Below, one piece after another: positions 1 through 8,705 of a stretch of DNA of 64,000 nt (position 1 is the first letter of the stretch; each line of letters opens with the position of its first letter). This stretch comes from Alloalcanivorax marinus (GTDB lineage: Bacteria; Pseudomonadota; Gammaproteobacteria; Pseudomonadales; Alcanivoracaceae): contig NZ_JADDOL010000020.1 in the NCBI RefSeq assembly GCF_016906305.1, positions 1-64,000 of the forward strand, written 5' to 3'. Made by a program: the position numbers and the translations under genes. Under the pieces are notes generated by a model. That model made no database searches and was not told the DNA's origin. It saw only the letters and a program-made list of their open reading frames with translations.

Positions 1-135
1 GCGGCAAGTACGTCCCTGTAGCTCGTTTCCGGCATCCCTGCCTCCAACGGTCCGGCCCGGTGGCGCCCGACACGGAAGCTCCGAGGAGCCGTCCGCACCT
101 TTGGGTGAGGGGGTTGTGGAAGCGACCGGGGAAGG

Positions 136-1596
136 TCAGGTGCCGCAGAAGGTGCGCAGGACCCGTTCTTCCTCGGTGGGTGGGCGGGTGTAGGGGTCGT
201 CCAGGGCGCGGTCCTGGTAGGGGTTCGCCAGGGCCTCCAGGAGCGCCCGGGTGGGGGCCAGGTCGTCGTCGTGCTCGGCGGCGTTGAGGGCCGCTTCCAC
301 CTGGTGGTTCCGGGGGATCAGCGCCGGGTTGGCGGCGCGCATGCGCGCTTCGGCCTGGCTGTCCGATTCCGGGTTGCGGCCCAGCCGGTCCCGCCAGCGC
401 CGGTGCCAGTCCAGGAAGGCGTCCTGATAAAACGCCTCGCCATCGGGCAGCGCCCGGCCGATCAGGCCGCGGAAGGTGTTGGTGTAATCCACCCGCTCCC
501 GGCGCATCCAGTCGAGCAGATCGTCCACCAGGGCGCGGTCGCCCTCCTCCTCGCCGAGCAGGCCCAGCTTGTCGGCCATCATCGCCCGCCAGCGTTGTTC
601 GTAGCGGTCGCCGAATTCACCCAGCAGGGCCTCCGCCCTGGCCACGGCGGCCTTGGGGTCGTCGTCGATCAGCGGCACCAGGGTTTCCGCCAGCCGCGCC
701 AGGTTCCACTGGGTGATCACCGGCTGGTTGCCGTAGGCATAGCGGCCGCGCTGGTCGATGGAGCTGAACACCGTGTCCGGGTGGTAAACGTCCATGAAGG
801 CGCAGGGGCCGTAGTCGATGGTCTCGCCGGACAGGGTCACGTTGTCGGTGTTGAGCACGCCGTGGATGAAGCCCACCCGCATCCAGGCCACCACCAGATC
901 GATGTGGCGCTCCATGACCGCCTCCAGCAGAGCCAGGGCCGGGTTGTCCGCGTCCTTGAGGGGCGCGTAGTGCCGTTCCAGGGTGTATTCGAACAGGGTG
1001 CGCAGCAGGTCCGGATCGCGGCGGGCGGCGGCGTACTGGAAGGTGCCCACGCGCAGGTGCGAGGCGGCCACCCGGGTGAGCACCGCGCCGGGTTCGGGCC
1101 CGTCGCGGAACACCGGTTCGCCGTTGGCCACCACCGCCAGGCTGCGGGTGGTGGGGATGCCCAGGGCGTGCATGGCTTCGCTGATGAGGTATTCGCGCAG
1201 CATCGGCCCGAGGGCCGCGCGGCCGTCGCCGCCCCGGGAGAACGGGGTGCGGCCGGCGCCCTTGAGCTGAATGTCCCGGCGCCGGCCGTCCGGGGTGATC
1301 TGCTCGCCAAGCAGCACCGCGCGCCCGTCGCCGAGCATGGTGGGGTTGCCGAATTGATGGCCGGCGTAGGCCTGGGCCAGGGGCTCGGCACCGTCCGGCA
1401 GCGCGTTGCCGCCGAACAGGGCGGCCCCGGCGTCGCCGTCCAGAGCGGCGCGGTCCAGGCCCAGTTCCCCGGCCAGGGTGCGGTTCCAGAGCAGCAGGCG
1501 GGGCGCCGCCACCGGCTGCGGGTCGGTGCGCGCGAACAGGGCGTCCGGCAGGCGCGCGTAACGGTTGTCGAAGCGGAATCCGTAATCAGTGCTCAT
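136..1596 (-). CDS. selO: Protein adenylyltransferase SelO (YdiU)
   Basis: A pseudokinase-fold enzyme that transfers AMP from ATP to Ser/Thr/Tyr of target proteins, linked in E. coli to oxidative stress. The protein is about 486 aa, the usual family length. Visible hallmarks are the Lys loop LKGAGRTPFSRGGDGR (about residues 111-126), the helix REYLISEAMHALGIPTTR, and the metal/catalytic stretch NTDNVTLSGETIDYGPCAFMD. A Cys sits three residues from the C-terminus (FCGT); the family keeps a Cys or selenocysteine there. I chose the ATG at 1596 (MSTDYGF); an adjacent ATG at 1599 and an upstream start at 1629 are alternatives. It is the last gene of a minus-strand group after sdhE-ygfX, with a 40-bp gap. 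Identification is firm. Confidence 0.95.
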   Translation of the reverse strand: MSTDYGFRFDNRYARLPDALFARTDPQPVAAPRLLLWNRTLAGELGLDRAALDGDAGAALFGGNALPDGAEPLAQAYAGHQFGNPTMLGDGRAVLLGEQITPDGRRRDIQLKGAGRTPFSRGGDGRAALGPMLREYLISEAMHALGIPTTRSLAVVANGEPVFRDGPEPGAVLTRVAASHLRVGTFQYAAARRDPDLLRTLFEYTLERHYAPLKDADNPALALLEAVMERHIDLVVAWMRVGFIHGVLNTDNVTLSGETIDYGPCAFMDVYHPDTVFSSIDQRGRYAYGNQPVITQWNLARLAETLVPLIDDDPKAAVARAEALLGEFGDRYEQRWRAMMADKLGLLGEEEGDRALVDDLLDWMRRERVDYTNTFRGLIGRALPDGEAFYQDAFLDWHRRWRDRLGRNPESDSQAEARMRAANPALIPRNHQVEAALNAAEHDDDLAPTRALLEALANPYQDRALDDPYTRPPTEEERVLRTFCGT

Positions 1597-1636
1597 CATG
1601 GTTCTCTGGGGGCGGTGGCACGGGGGCACAAGGGCG

Positions 1637-2023
1637 TCATGGCCGGCGGCCCAGCAGCAACACCTGGCGCAGGGGCGTGACCGCCGCCGCGCCGATCTGG
1701 TCGGGAAACACCCACACCCAGCCCACCCGGGGGCAGTGCACCGCCAGCCAGCGCGCCTTCAGGACGGTGCGGAACGGCGCCGCCACCGCCACCCGGCGGC
1801 CGTCGCGCAGCAGCAGGCGCAGGCCCTCCGGCGACACCGCCACCCGGGCCGGCGAGGCGGGGCGCCAGCGGCGCGCGGCGATCAGCACCGCCAGACCGGG
1901 CAGCACCGCCACGCTCAGCGGCAAGGCGCTGGCCGCCAGCGCCCACCAGGCCACCAGCACGGCGGCCAGCCGCAGCCGCGCCGGATAGCGCGAAGCGCTC
2001 AGTTCAAGACGTCGTGGCCACAC
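1637..2023 (-). CDS. ygfX: YgfX-like small membrane protein
   Basis: A 128-aa protein with a basic N-terminus, a hydrophobic hairpin at about residues 18-50 (two membrane segments) and a soluble C-terminal half ending in LLGRRP. In E. coli the gene after sdhE is ygfX (cptA), a 135-aa inner-membrane protein reported to affect cytoskeleton proteins and described as a toxin with SdhE as its partner. The likely start is the GTG at 2023, which lies inside the 3' end of sdhE in another frame (20-nt overlap), implying translational coupling. Sequence identity to YgfX is not obvious by eye. The call rests on size, topology and the sdhE overlap; it could equally be called hypothetical. Confidence 0.6.
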   Translation of the reverse strand: MWPRRLELSASRYPARLRLAAVLVAWWALAASALPLSVAVLPGLAVLIAARRWRPASPARVAVSPEGLRLLLRDGRRVAVAAPFRTVLKARWLAVHCPRVGWVWVFPDQIGAAAVTPLRQVLLLGRRP

Positions 2024-2279
2024 GGCGCAGCATCCCGGCCACGAACTCGCGCAGTTCCGGGTCCTCGGGCTGGCCGTGGCCGGTGAACCAGTCCAGCATG
2101 TCCACGTCCTCGCATTCCAGCAGACGGCCGAAGGCGGCGCGCTGCTCCGGCGTGTCGGTGTCGAAAAAACGCTCCAGATAGGCGTACAGCACCACCTCCA
2201 CTTCGGAGGCGCCGCGCCGGCATTGCCACTGGTAGCGGCGTTTCAGATCGGCGGTTTCGGGGGACGGGGAAGACGTCAT
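2004..2279 (-). CDS. sdhE: FAD assembly factor SdhE
   Basis: A small (91 aa) acidic helical protein that promotes covalent attachment of FAD to succinate dehydrogenase SdhA. The family signature RRG-x-x-E is present as CRRGASEVE at about residues 20-28, followed by the typical L-x-x-Y/F-L-x-x-x-F pattern and a C-terminal ECEDVDMLDWFTG stretch. The start is the ATG at 2279 with a weak AAGAGA upstream. It overlaps the downstream ygfX-like gene by 20 nt. It is transcribed divergently from ygfZ, another respiratory-chain/FeS assembly gene that neighbours sdhE in many gammaproteobacteria. Very likely correct. Confidence 0.93.
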   Translation of the reverse strand: MTSSPSPETADLKRRYQWQCRRGASEVEVVLYAYLERFFDTDTPEQRAAFGRLLECEDVDMLDWFTGHGQPEDPELREFVAGMLRRVATTS

Positions 2280-2376
2280 TGGCGGAATCTCTTTCGCTGA
2301 TCGACTGACACAGGGGCCGTTGATTATCTATCATCACGGGTCGCACTCACACCCTCGCAGACTCATTAGGAACGGT

Positions 2377-3342
2377 ATGGACGCTTGGCAATCCCTGATC
2401 GACGCGCAACAGCCGGTGCACGGAGGCCGCCCGGCGCCGACGCTGGCCACCGGCGAGCACCTGGCGGTGATTCACGCCGAAGGCGAGGAGGCGGGCGATT
2501 ACCTGCAGGGGCAGCTCACCGTGGACCTGAAGGCGGTGGACGAGGGCGCCCACCGCGCCGCCATGCATCTGTCCCTCAAGGGGCGCGGGCTGGTGAGCCT
2601 GCGCATCGCCCGCCAGGACGGCGGCTATCTGCTGCTGGTGCCCGCCGGCCAGACCGAGGCCACGGTGCGCTGCCTGGAGAAATACCGGCTGCGCGCCAAG
2701 GTCAGCTTCCGGCCGGACCTGGAGGTGCGCGTGGCGCAGCTGGCCGGCGGCGTGGACGCCACCCTGGCGGCGGCGGGCCTGCCGACGCCGGGCCCGGGCC
2801 AGGCGGCCCACCGTGACGGCGTGTCCGTGCTCCGCTACGCGCACAGCGACCATGCCCTGATCGTCGCCGCCGGGCCGCTGCTGGCCACCCACTGGCAGGC
2901 CCTGGCGGCGGAGCGGGCGCTCACCGACGGCGCCGGCGCGCGCTACCAGGACATCCTCGCCGGCGAGGGCCAGATCCAGGCCGGCGCCGAGGATCTGTTC
3001 CTGCCCCAGGTGCTCAACTACGACGTGCTCGGCGGCGTCAGCTTCAAGAAAGGCTGCTACACCGGCCAGGAGGTGGTGGCCCGCATGCACTTCAAGGGCA
3101 AGCTCAAGCAGCGCATGGCGGCGTTCCATTACCGGGGCCCGGCGCTGGCCCCGGGCCAGAGCCTGCGTAACGACCAGGGTTGCGCGGTGGCCGAGGTGGT
3201 GGACGCGGCCCCCGGCGAGCCGGACCCGGCCCTGCTGGCGGTGGTGCGGCTGGATCATGAGGGAGACCTGTTTCTGGACGACCAGCCGCTCCAGGTCGAG
3301 CCCATCGCCCTGCCCTACGAGCTGCCGAAACCGAAAGCCTGA
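2377..3342 (+). CDS. ygfZ: Folate-binding protein YgfZ (GcvT-like)
   Basis: A tetrahydrofolate-binding GcvT-fold protein that helps assemble or maintain certain Fe-S enzymes and affects tRNA modification in E. coli. It is 321 aa from the ATG at 2377, which has AGGAA about 6 nt upstream; an in-frame start at 2320 lacks a ribosome site. The diagnostic K-G-C-Y-x-G-Q-E motif is intact at residues 225-232 (KGCYTGQE, Cys227), followed by RMHFKGKLK. It is divergent from sdhE. Its TGA stop is immediately followed by a REP element. Confidence 0.95.
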   Translation: MDAWQSLIDAQQPVHGGRPAPTLATGEHLAVIHAEGEEAGDYLQGQLTVDLKAVDEGAHRAAMHLSLKGRGLVSLRIARQDGGYLLLVPAGQTEATVRCLEKYRLRAKVSFRPDLEVRVAQLAGGVDATLAAAGLPTPGPGQAAHRDGVSVLRYAHSDHALIVAAGPLLATHWQALAAERALTDGAGARYQDILAGEGQIQAGAEDLFLPQVLNYDVLGGVSFKKGCYTGQEVVARMHFKGKLKQRMAAFHYRGPALAPGQSLRNDQGCAVAEVVDAAPGEPDPALLAVVRLDHEGDLFLDDQPLQVEPIALPYELPKPKA

Positions 3343-3461
3343 ATCGCGGCTAAAGCCGCTCCTACGAACGCTGCTGGCGTTGCGAACGCTGGGAGGATCG
3401 CGGCCCGCCCGGCCACTACGCCGCAGCGAAGGGATTTTGTAGGAGCGGCTTTAGCCGCGAT
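3343..3461. repeat. Inverted pair of REP-like elements
   Basis: Two perfect inverted copies of a 23-bp element lie in the gap between the convergent ygfZ and nitronate monooxygenase genes: 3343-3365 (ATCGCGGCTAAAGCC... ending CTCCTAC) and 3439-3461 (its reverse complement). Each contains the internal dyad CGGCTaaAGCCG. The same family recurs at 4594, 19328, 19372, 30604 and 39737. This is the layout of a bacterial interspersed mosaic element between convergent genes and may act as a transcript end or a gyrase-type site. Confidence 0.85.
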
Positions 3462-3482
3462 ACCCGCCGCGGCGAACGGCCT

Positions 3483-4484
3483 TCAACCGTCGGCGCGGCA
3501 CTCCTTCAACAAGGTCGCCACCAGCTCCTCCACCGGCAGGGCCCGGCAGCGGTGCGCGCCGGTGCCCGCCCACAGACTCTTCCATTCCGCCCCGGCGGCC
3601 TTGCGCAGCGGCGCGGTGAGCCGGTGCTGGTCCGGGTACGGCGCCACCGCCGACGGGGCCCGTTCATCCATCCAGGCATTGGCGAGCCCGCGGGCGAAGC
3701 GCCCGGACACCGCCGCGGTCACCGCGGTCTGCTCCGGTTCGGCCCGGGCCAGGGCCTCCCGCCAGGCCGGCGCGGTGCCGGCTTCCGGGCAGCTTAGAAA
3801 GGCGGTGCCGAGCTGGGCGGCAGCGGCGCCGGCGGCCAGCACCCGCGCCATGTCGGCGCCGTCCATCAGGCCCCCGGCGGCGATCAGCGGCACCGACAAG
3901 CCGGCGCACTCGCCCAGCAGGTCCGCCAGCGGCCGCCCCGGCCCGCGCGGGTCGGCACTGCCACGATGGCCGCCGGCTTCCTCGCCCTGCAGCACAATGC
4001 CGTCCACGCCGTCGTCCGCCAGCGCCCGGGCTTCCTCCCGGGTGGTGGCGGTGCCCATCAGGGCGATGCCCCGGGCCCGGCAGGCCTCCATCAAAGGCTT
4101 GGGCAGACGGCCAAAGGTGAAGCTGAAGAACGCCGGCCGCGCCGCCAGCACCGCCTCGAACTGTTCCTCGAAGGCCGGCAGTTCCGCGAAATGATCCGGC
4201 AGCGCGACGCCGGCGCTTTGATAGCAGGGCGCCAGGGCCTCCCGGGCGCGCCGCCATTCCTGGTCGCTGGCGCCCCGTTCGGCGGGGATGAACAGGTTCA
4301 GGGCGAAGGCGTCGGCGCCGCCGTCCCTTGCCGCCCGGGCCGCGTCCTCGATGGCCTGGCCGCTCAGGTAACCGGCGCCGATGGACGCCAGCGCCCCGGC
4401 CCGGGCGGCGCCCACGGTGAGTTCGGTGGTGTTGATGCCGCCGGCCATGGGGGCCTGAATCAGCGTGAAGTCCTGGAAGGGCAT
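3483..4484 (-). CDS. Nitronate monooxygenase family flavoenzyme
   Basis: An FMN-dependent TIM-barrel oxidoreductase (333 aa) of the nitronate monooxygenase / 2-nitropropane dioxygenase family, which oxidises alkyl nitronates such as propionate 3-nitronate to carbonyl compounds and nitrite. Visible features are the N-terminal LIQAPMAGG, the GAR-AGALASIGAGYLS segment, the conserved LQGEEAGGHRG loop (about residues 164-174, with the family His) and the phosphate-binding LIAAGGLMDGADMARVLAAGAAAAQLGTAFL. The start is the ATG at 4484. It stands alone on the minus strand between REP elements. Substrate is not predictable; it may be a general detoxification enzyme. Confidence 0.88.
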   Translation of the reverse strand: MPFQDFTLIQAPMAGGINTTELTVGAARAGALASIGAGYLSGQAIEDAARAARDGGADAFALNLFIPAERGASDQEWRRAREALAPCYQSAGVALPDHFAELPAFEEQFEAVLAARPAFFSFTFGRLPKPLMEACRARGIALMGTATTREEARALADDGVDGIVLQGEEAGGHRGSADPRGPGRPLADLLGECAGLSVPLIAAGGLMDGADMARVLAAGAAAAQLGTAFLSCPEAGTAPAWREALARAEPEQTAVTAAVSGRFARGLANAWMDERAPSAVAPYPDQHRLTAPLRKAAGAEWKSLWAGTGAHRCRALPVEELVATLLKECRADG

Positions 4485-4593
4485 GGCGAGTCTCCTGTGG
4501 TCCTGGATAGGAATTCTAGGGAGCCCGGCTCATGACGGGAAATGATGATCCGTGATGTTCGGTATCGTCCGGGGGAATAGAGCGGGTCGGGGG

Positions 4594-4628
4594 ATCGCGG
4601 CTGAAGCGGCAAGCCGCCCAGCCGCGAT
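4594..4628. repeat. REP-like hairpin
   Basis: A 35-bp imperfect palindrome beginning ATCGCGGCTGAAGCGGC and closing with the complementary GCCGC.CAGCCGCGAT. It is the long-hairpin variant of the REP family also seen at 39737-39771, and sits just after the stop codon of the downstream hydrolase gene. Confidence 0.8.
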
Positions 4629-4633
4629 GGGCG

Positions 4634-5743
4634 TCAGCCCAGGTCGGCGAGGGGGTGGACGTCAGCGGGGCAGCGGAAGAAGCCGTCGATGTAGTCGGCG
4701 CTCACCTCGTCCACCGAGCGATGTCGGAAGCGCGGGCTGCCGTCCTTGTCGATCAGCAGCGCCCGTACGCCCTCGCGGAAGTCCGGATGCAGGCAGCATT
4801 GCACCGCCACGCACCATTCCATGCGGAACACCTCGGCCAGGGACAGATGCCGGGCCCGGTGCAGCTGCTGCCACACCAGGTGCAGGGTCTGCGGACAGCC
4901 GGCGGCCAGGGTCTTGCGGGCCTTGTCCAGCCAGCCGTCGCACTGTTTGTGGTCGAGAATGCGCGCCACCACTTCGCCGACGGTGGCGCCGTCGCACAAC
5001 TGCTCGATGGTGTCCCGGTGGGCGCTCACCGGCGCCTCCAGGCCGGTGGGCGCCGCCGACAGCTCGCGCAGACGGCCGTACAGCAGCGCCCGGTTGGCGT
5101 CGCCGTCGTCCTCGTAGCGGCCCGCGGCCAGGGCCTGCAGCACCTGCTCCGGGTCGGCGTCCATGAAGCGGTCGGCCAGGCCCAGGTCCAGGGCGTCGCG
5201 GGCATTCAGATGCACGCCGGTGAGGCCCAGGAACAGGCCGGTGCGGCCGGGCAGGCGATTGAGGAACCAGCTGGCGCCCACGTCCGGGAACAGGCCGATG
5301 GTGATCTCCGGCATGGCCAGCCGGCTGCGCGGCGTCACCAGCCGGAACTGGCTGCCCTGCATCAGGCCCATGCCGCCGCCCATCACCACGCCGTCGGCCC
5401 AGCAGATTACCGGGGTGCGGGAAGTGTGCAGGCGGTAGTCCAGCCGGTATTCCTCGGCGAAGTACTGCTCCGCCTCCGGGTTGCCCGCCTGGCCGGCGTG
5501 TTTGACGGTGGAGCGGTACAGCGCCACCACGTCGCCGCCGGCGCTGAACGCCTTGCCGCCGGCGCCTTCCAGCCAGATCGCCACCACCTCGTCGCGGGCC
5601 TGCCAGGCCGCCACGCGGGCGTCCAGGGCCTGGATCATCTCCAGGCTCAGAGCATTCAGGGAACGGGGGGCGTTGAGGGTGGCGCGGCCGATCACGCGGC
5701 CGCAGTCGGTGTTGATTTCGTCGAACAGGACGGTGTCGGTCAT
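4634..5743 (-). CDS. 3-hydroxyisobutyryl-CoA hydrolase / enoyl-CoA hydratase family
   Basis: A crotonase-fold protein of 369 aa, the length of the HIBCH subfamily rather than ordinary enoyl-CoA hydratases (about 260 aa). HIBCH hydrolyses 3-hydroxyisobutyryl-CoA in valine degradation. Visible motifs are the first oxyanion-hole segment GKAFSAGGDVVALYR (about 63-77), the second GVVMGGGMGLMQGSQFR (118-134) and MPEITIGLFPDVGASWFL (144-161), with the HIBCH-type C-terminal block FRMEWCVAVQCCLHPDFREGVRALLIDKDGSPRF given here in parts: FRMEW, HPDFREGVRA, LIDKD. The start is the ATG at 5743. A gap of 22 bp separates it from ung, so weak cotranscription is possible. A related crotonase activity cannot be excluded. 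Confidence 0.87.
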   Translation of the reverse strand: MTDTVLFDEINTDCGRVIGRATLNAPRSLNALSLEMIQALDARVAAWQARDEVVAIWLEGAGGKAFSAGGDVVALYRSTVKHAGQAGNPEAEQYFAEEYRLDYRLHTSRTPVICWADGVVMGGGMGLMQGSQFRLVTPRSRLAMPEITIGLFPDVGASWFLNRLPGRTGLFLGLTGVHLNARDALDLGLADRFMDADPEQVLQALAAGRYEDDGDANRALLYGRLRELSAAPTGLEAPVSAHRDTIEQLCDGATVGEVVARILDHKQCDGWLDKARKTLAAGCPQTLHLVWQQLHRARHLSLAEVFRMEWCVAVQCCLHPDFREGVRALLIDKDGSPRFRHRSVDEVSADYIDGFFRCPADVHPLADLG

Positions 5744-5765
5744 GCCGGAAAAAAATCCTTATCGG

Positions 5766-6464
5766 TCAGTTCAGGGACCAGTCGATGGGGTCCTTACCCT
5801 GCTGAAGCAGGTATTGATTGGCGCGGGAGAAGTGCCCGCAACCGAAGAAGCCGCGATAGGCGGACAGCGGCGACGGGTGCGGCGCGGTCAGCACGCAGTG
5901 GCGCTGGCGGTCGATCAGCTTGCCCTTTTTCTGCGCCGAGCTGCCCCACAGCATGAACACCACGCCCTCGCGCTCGCGGTTGAGGTGCTCGATGGCCTGG
6001 TCGGTGAAGCGTTCCCAGCCCTGCCCCTGGTGGGAGGCGGCCTGGCCGGCGCGCACGGTCAGCACCGCGTTGAGCAGCAGCACGCCCTGCTTCGCCCAGG
6101 CGTCCAGATTGCCGTGGTCCGGCGCCGGGATACCCAGGTCGCGCTCGATCTCCTTGAAGATGTTGACCAGGGACGGCGGCACCCGTACGCCGGGCTGCAC
6201 GGAAAAGCTCAGCCCGTGGGCCTGGTTGGGCCCGTGGTAGGGATCCTGACCCAGGATCACCACCTTGACCTGGTCGAAGGGGGTTTCGTTGAAAGCGCGG
6301 AAGATGTCCGGGCCCGGCGGGTACAGGGTTTCGCCGGCCTGCTTTTCGCGGCGCAGAAAATCCTTCAGCTCGCCCATGTAGGGCTGCGCGAACTCCTCGC
6401 CCAGCGCCCGCTTCCAGCCCGCTTCGAGCTGTACGTCGGCCTGGGATCCGGTGTCGTCACTCAT
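5766..6464 (-). CDS. ung: Uracil-DNA glycosylase
   Basis: Removes uracil from DNA to start base-excision repair. The 232-aa protein shows the family-1 active site GQDPYHG (residues 72-78, Asp74 as the water-activating residue), the LLNAVLTV strand and the DNA-intercalation loop [10 protein letters not shown] (196-205, His196). The start is the ATG at 6464, which overlaps the stop of the upstream TetR gene by 8 nt (ATGAGTGA), so the two are translated from one message. Identification is secure. Confidence 0.97.
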   Translation of the reverse strand: MSDDTGSQADVQLEAGWKRALGEEFAQPYMGELKDFLRREKQAGETLYPPGPDIFRAFNETPFDQVKVVILGQDPYHGPNQAHGLSFSVQPGVRVPPSLVNIFKEIERDLGIPAPDHGNLDAWAKQGVLLLNAVLTVRAGQAASHQGQGWERFTDQAIEHLNREREGVVFMLWGSSAQKKGKLIDRQRHCVLTAPHPSPLSAYRGFFGCGHFSRANQYLLQQGKDPIDWSLN

Positions 6465-7110
6465 GGGGAACCAGCTTCTCCAACAGGTGCCGCATGCGGG
6501 TTTTCACGGTGTCCTCGTCGGCCAGTTCCGGGTGGGTCAGCAGACGCACTTCCAGAGCCATGATGCGGGCGTTGATCACTTCCGCGTCCATCTCCGGAGT
6601 GGGCGAGCCGAACGCCCGGCAGGCGTCCACCAGCAGCATCGCCATTTCCTTGAGGTAGAGATCCGCCAGGCCACGCAGCCGCGGATCCAGGATCGCTTCC
6701 TGCAGGAACGCCTGCTCCGCCACCAGATGTTCGCGACGGTTGTGCAGCTCGTCGAGGATAAAGGCGGTGGTGGCCGAGGCCAGCGCCTCGATCAGTTGCT
6801 CCCGGTCGGCGCCTCCCTTCTCGAATTCCTCGATCAGCGCGAACGCCTGGTCGCGGAACGGGCGGATCACGGTATCCAGGGCCCGCTCCGCGAACAGGGT
6901 GAAGGCGTCCGCGATCAGATCGGAAATATCCTTGAAGTAATAGGTGGTGGCGGAGAGCGGCACGTCCGCTTCGCGGGCCACCGCCCGGTGGCGCACCGCG
7001 CGGATGCCGTCGGTGACGATGATGTTGAGCGCCGCGTCGAGAATCGCCTGGCGGCGTTGTTCACTGCCCGCGCGGCGAGCCTTGCGGCCCTGATAACGGA
7101 TTGCGGTCAT
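6457..7110 (-). CDS. TetR family transcriptional regulator
   Basis: A 217-aa one-domain repressor type. The N-terminal TetR DNA-binding domain is clear: [33 protein letters not shown], then the recognition helix [19 protein letters not shown] (about residues 52-70). The C-terminal two-thirds is helical with no recognisable ligand motif. It overlaps ung by 8 nt, an unusual partner for a TetR regulator. Its own promoter would lie in 7111-7189 next to the end of lysS. Its target is unknown; nothing in the flanking genes identifies a ligand. Confidence 0.88.
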   Translation of the reverse strand: MTAIRYQGRKARRAGSEQRRQAILDAALNIIVTDGIRAVRHRAVAREADVPLSATTYYFKDISDLIADAFTLFAERALDTVIRPFRDQAFALIEEFEKGGADREQLIEALASATTAFILDELHNRREHLVAEQAFLQEAILDPRLRGLADLYLKEMAMLLVDACRAFGSPTPEMDAEVINARIMALEVRLLTHPELADEDTVKTRMRHLLEKLVPHE

Positions 7111-7153
7111 GGCTCCGTCTGCTTTTTTTATGGCGTCGCCACTAGCCTAACAG

Positions 7154-7182
7154 GCACCGCCACCCAACGGGAGTGGCGGTGC
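7154..7182 (-). terminator. Stem-loop after lysS
   Basis: A perfect 10-bp stem (GCACCGCCAC / GTGGCGGTGC) with a 9-nt loop, starting 8 bp beyond the lysS stop. There is no clear T-run on the minus strand, so it is either a weak intrinsic terminator or an RNA-stabilising hairpin. It also lies in the promoter region of the TetR gene. Confidence 0.5.
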
Positions 7183-7189
7183 TGTTGGG

Positions 7190-8701
7190 TCAGGTACGTG
7201 GACGCATGTGCGGGAAGAGGATCACGTCCTTGATGGTCGGCGAGTCGGTGAACAGCATCACCAGACGGTCGATGCCGATGCCCTCGCCGGCGGTGGGCGG
7301 CAGGCCGTGCTCCAGAGCGGTGATGTAATCCTCGTCGTAGAACATGGCCTCGTCGTCGCCGGCTTCCTTCTCGGCCACCTGGGCGCGGAAGCGTTCCGCC
7401 TGGTCCTCGGCGTCGTTGAGCTCGGAGAAGCCATTGGCGATCTCGCGGCCACCGACGAAGAACTCAAAGCGCTCGGTGACGAACGGGTCGTCGTCCTTGC
7501 GCCGCGCCAGGGGCGACACCTCGGTGGGGTAGTCGGTGATGAAGGTCGGTTCCTGCAGGCGGTGCTCGGCGGTTTTCTCGAAGATCTCGATCTGCACCTT
7601 GCCCAGGCCCCAGCCGTCCTTGAGCGGAATCTCCAGACCCTCGGCGATGCGCCGGGCGCCCTGCTCGTCGGCCAGCTCGGCGGCGTCGATGTCCGGGTTG
7701 TATTCGAGAATCGCATCGAACACGGTGAGCCGGCGGAACGGCTTGCCGAAATCGTAGGTGACGGTCCCGGTTTCGCCGTCGGCGCCGGGCACGGTGTTGC
7801 GCACCAGGGTGTCGCCCAGCACGTCACGGGCCAGGGTGCGCAGCATGTCCTCGGTGAGGTCCATCAGATCGTGATAGTCCGCGTAGGCCTGGTAAAACTC
7901 GAGCATGGTGAATTCCGGATTGTGCCGGGTGCTCAGGCCCTCGTTGCGGAAGTTACGGTTGATCTCGAAGACCCGCTCGAAGCCGCCCACCACCAGACGC
8001 TTGAGGTACAGCTCCGGCGCGATGCGCAGGTACATGTCCAGGTCCAGGCTGTTGTGGTGGGTGACGAACGGCCGCGCGGTGGCGCCACCGGGGATCACCT
8101 GCAGCATCGGCGTTTCCGCTTCGATGAAATCGTGGGCGACCAGGTAGTTGCGGATGCCGGCGACGATTTTCGAGCGGATCTTGAAAGTCTCGCGGCTGTC
8201 CTCGTTGACGATCAGGTCCACGTAACGCTGGCGATAGCGGGACTCGGTGTCGGTGAGGCCCTTGTGCTTTTCCGGCAACGGGCGCAGGGATTTGGTGAGC
8301 AGCAGGTACTCGTCCATCATCACATAGAGGTCGCCCTTGCCGGATTTGCAGAGCTTGCCGCGCACGCCGATCACATCGCCCAGGTCCCAGTGCTTGACCG
8401 CCTTCTGCACGTCTTTGTTGGCGTACACCTGGATGCGGCCGGACATGTCCTGCAGCACCTTGAAGGCCTTGCGGTCGAGCATCAGGCGACCGGCCACGGC
8501 CACCTGGATGTTTTTCTCTTCCAGTTCTTCCTTGCTCAGGTCGCCGTATTGCGCCTGCAGACCGGCGGCCAGGCTGTCGCGCCGGAAATGGTTCGGGAAC
8601 GCCGCGCCGCCGTCGCGCCATTCCGCCAGCTTGGCGCGGCGTTCGGCGATCAGGCGGTTTTCGTCGGCGGCGTCGTGTTGCTTGCTGTGTTCGTCGGCCA
8701 T
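7190..8701 (-). CDS. lysS: Lysine--tRNA ligase (class II)
   Basis: Charges tRNA-Lys. The 503-aa enzyme has the N-terminal OB-fold anticodon-binding domain (about residues 60-150, [23 protein letters not shown]) and the class II catalytic core. Core motifs are motif 2 ([23 protein letters not shown], cited in parts: [22 protein letters not shown]), the [14 protein letters not shown] loop and motif 3 ([13 protein letters not shown]). The start is the ATG at 8701, 4 nt after the prfB stop; an in-frame GTG at 8716 inside prfB is an alternative. The prfB-lysS order is the conserved arrangement also found in E. coli. Confidence 0.98.
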   Translation of the reverse strand: MADEHSKQHDAADENRLIAERRAKLAEWRDGGAAFPNHFRRDSLAAGLQAQYGDLSKEELEEKNIQVAVAGRLMLDRKAFKVLQDMSGRIQVYANKDVQKAVKHWDLGDVIGVRGKLCKSGKGDLYVMMDEYLLLTKSLRPLPEKHKGLTDTESRYRQRYVDLIVNEDSRETFKIRSKIVAGIRNYLVAHDFIEAETPMLQVIPGGATARPFVTHHNSLDLDMYLRIAPELYLKRLVVGGFERVFEINRNFRNEGLSTRHNPEFTMLEFYQAYADYHDLMDLTEDMLRTLARDVLGDTLVRNTVPGADGETGTVTYDFGKPFRRLTVFDAILEYNPDIDAAELADEQGARRIAEGLEIPLKDGWGLGKVQIEIFEKTAEHRLQEPTFITDYPTEVSPLARRKDDDPFVTERFEFFVGGREIANGFSELNDAEDQAERFRAQVAEKEAGDDEAMFYDEDYITALEHGLPPTAGEGIGIDRLVMLFTDSPTIKDVILFPHMRPRT

Positions 8702-8705
8702 TCTC

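Noticed and set aside
60-287. Arg/Pro/Gly-rich 75-codon frame at the window start
   Set aside because: It overlaps the 3' end of selO in antisense and is low complexity; 1-135 otherwise shows no supportable feature.
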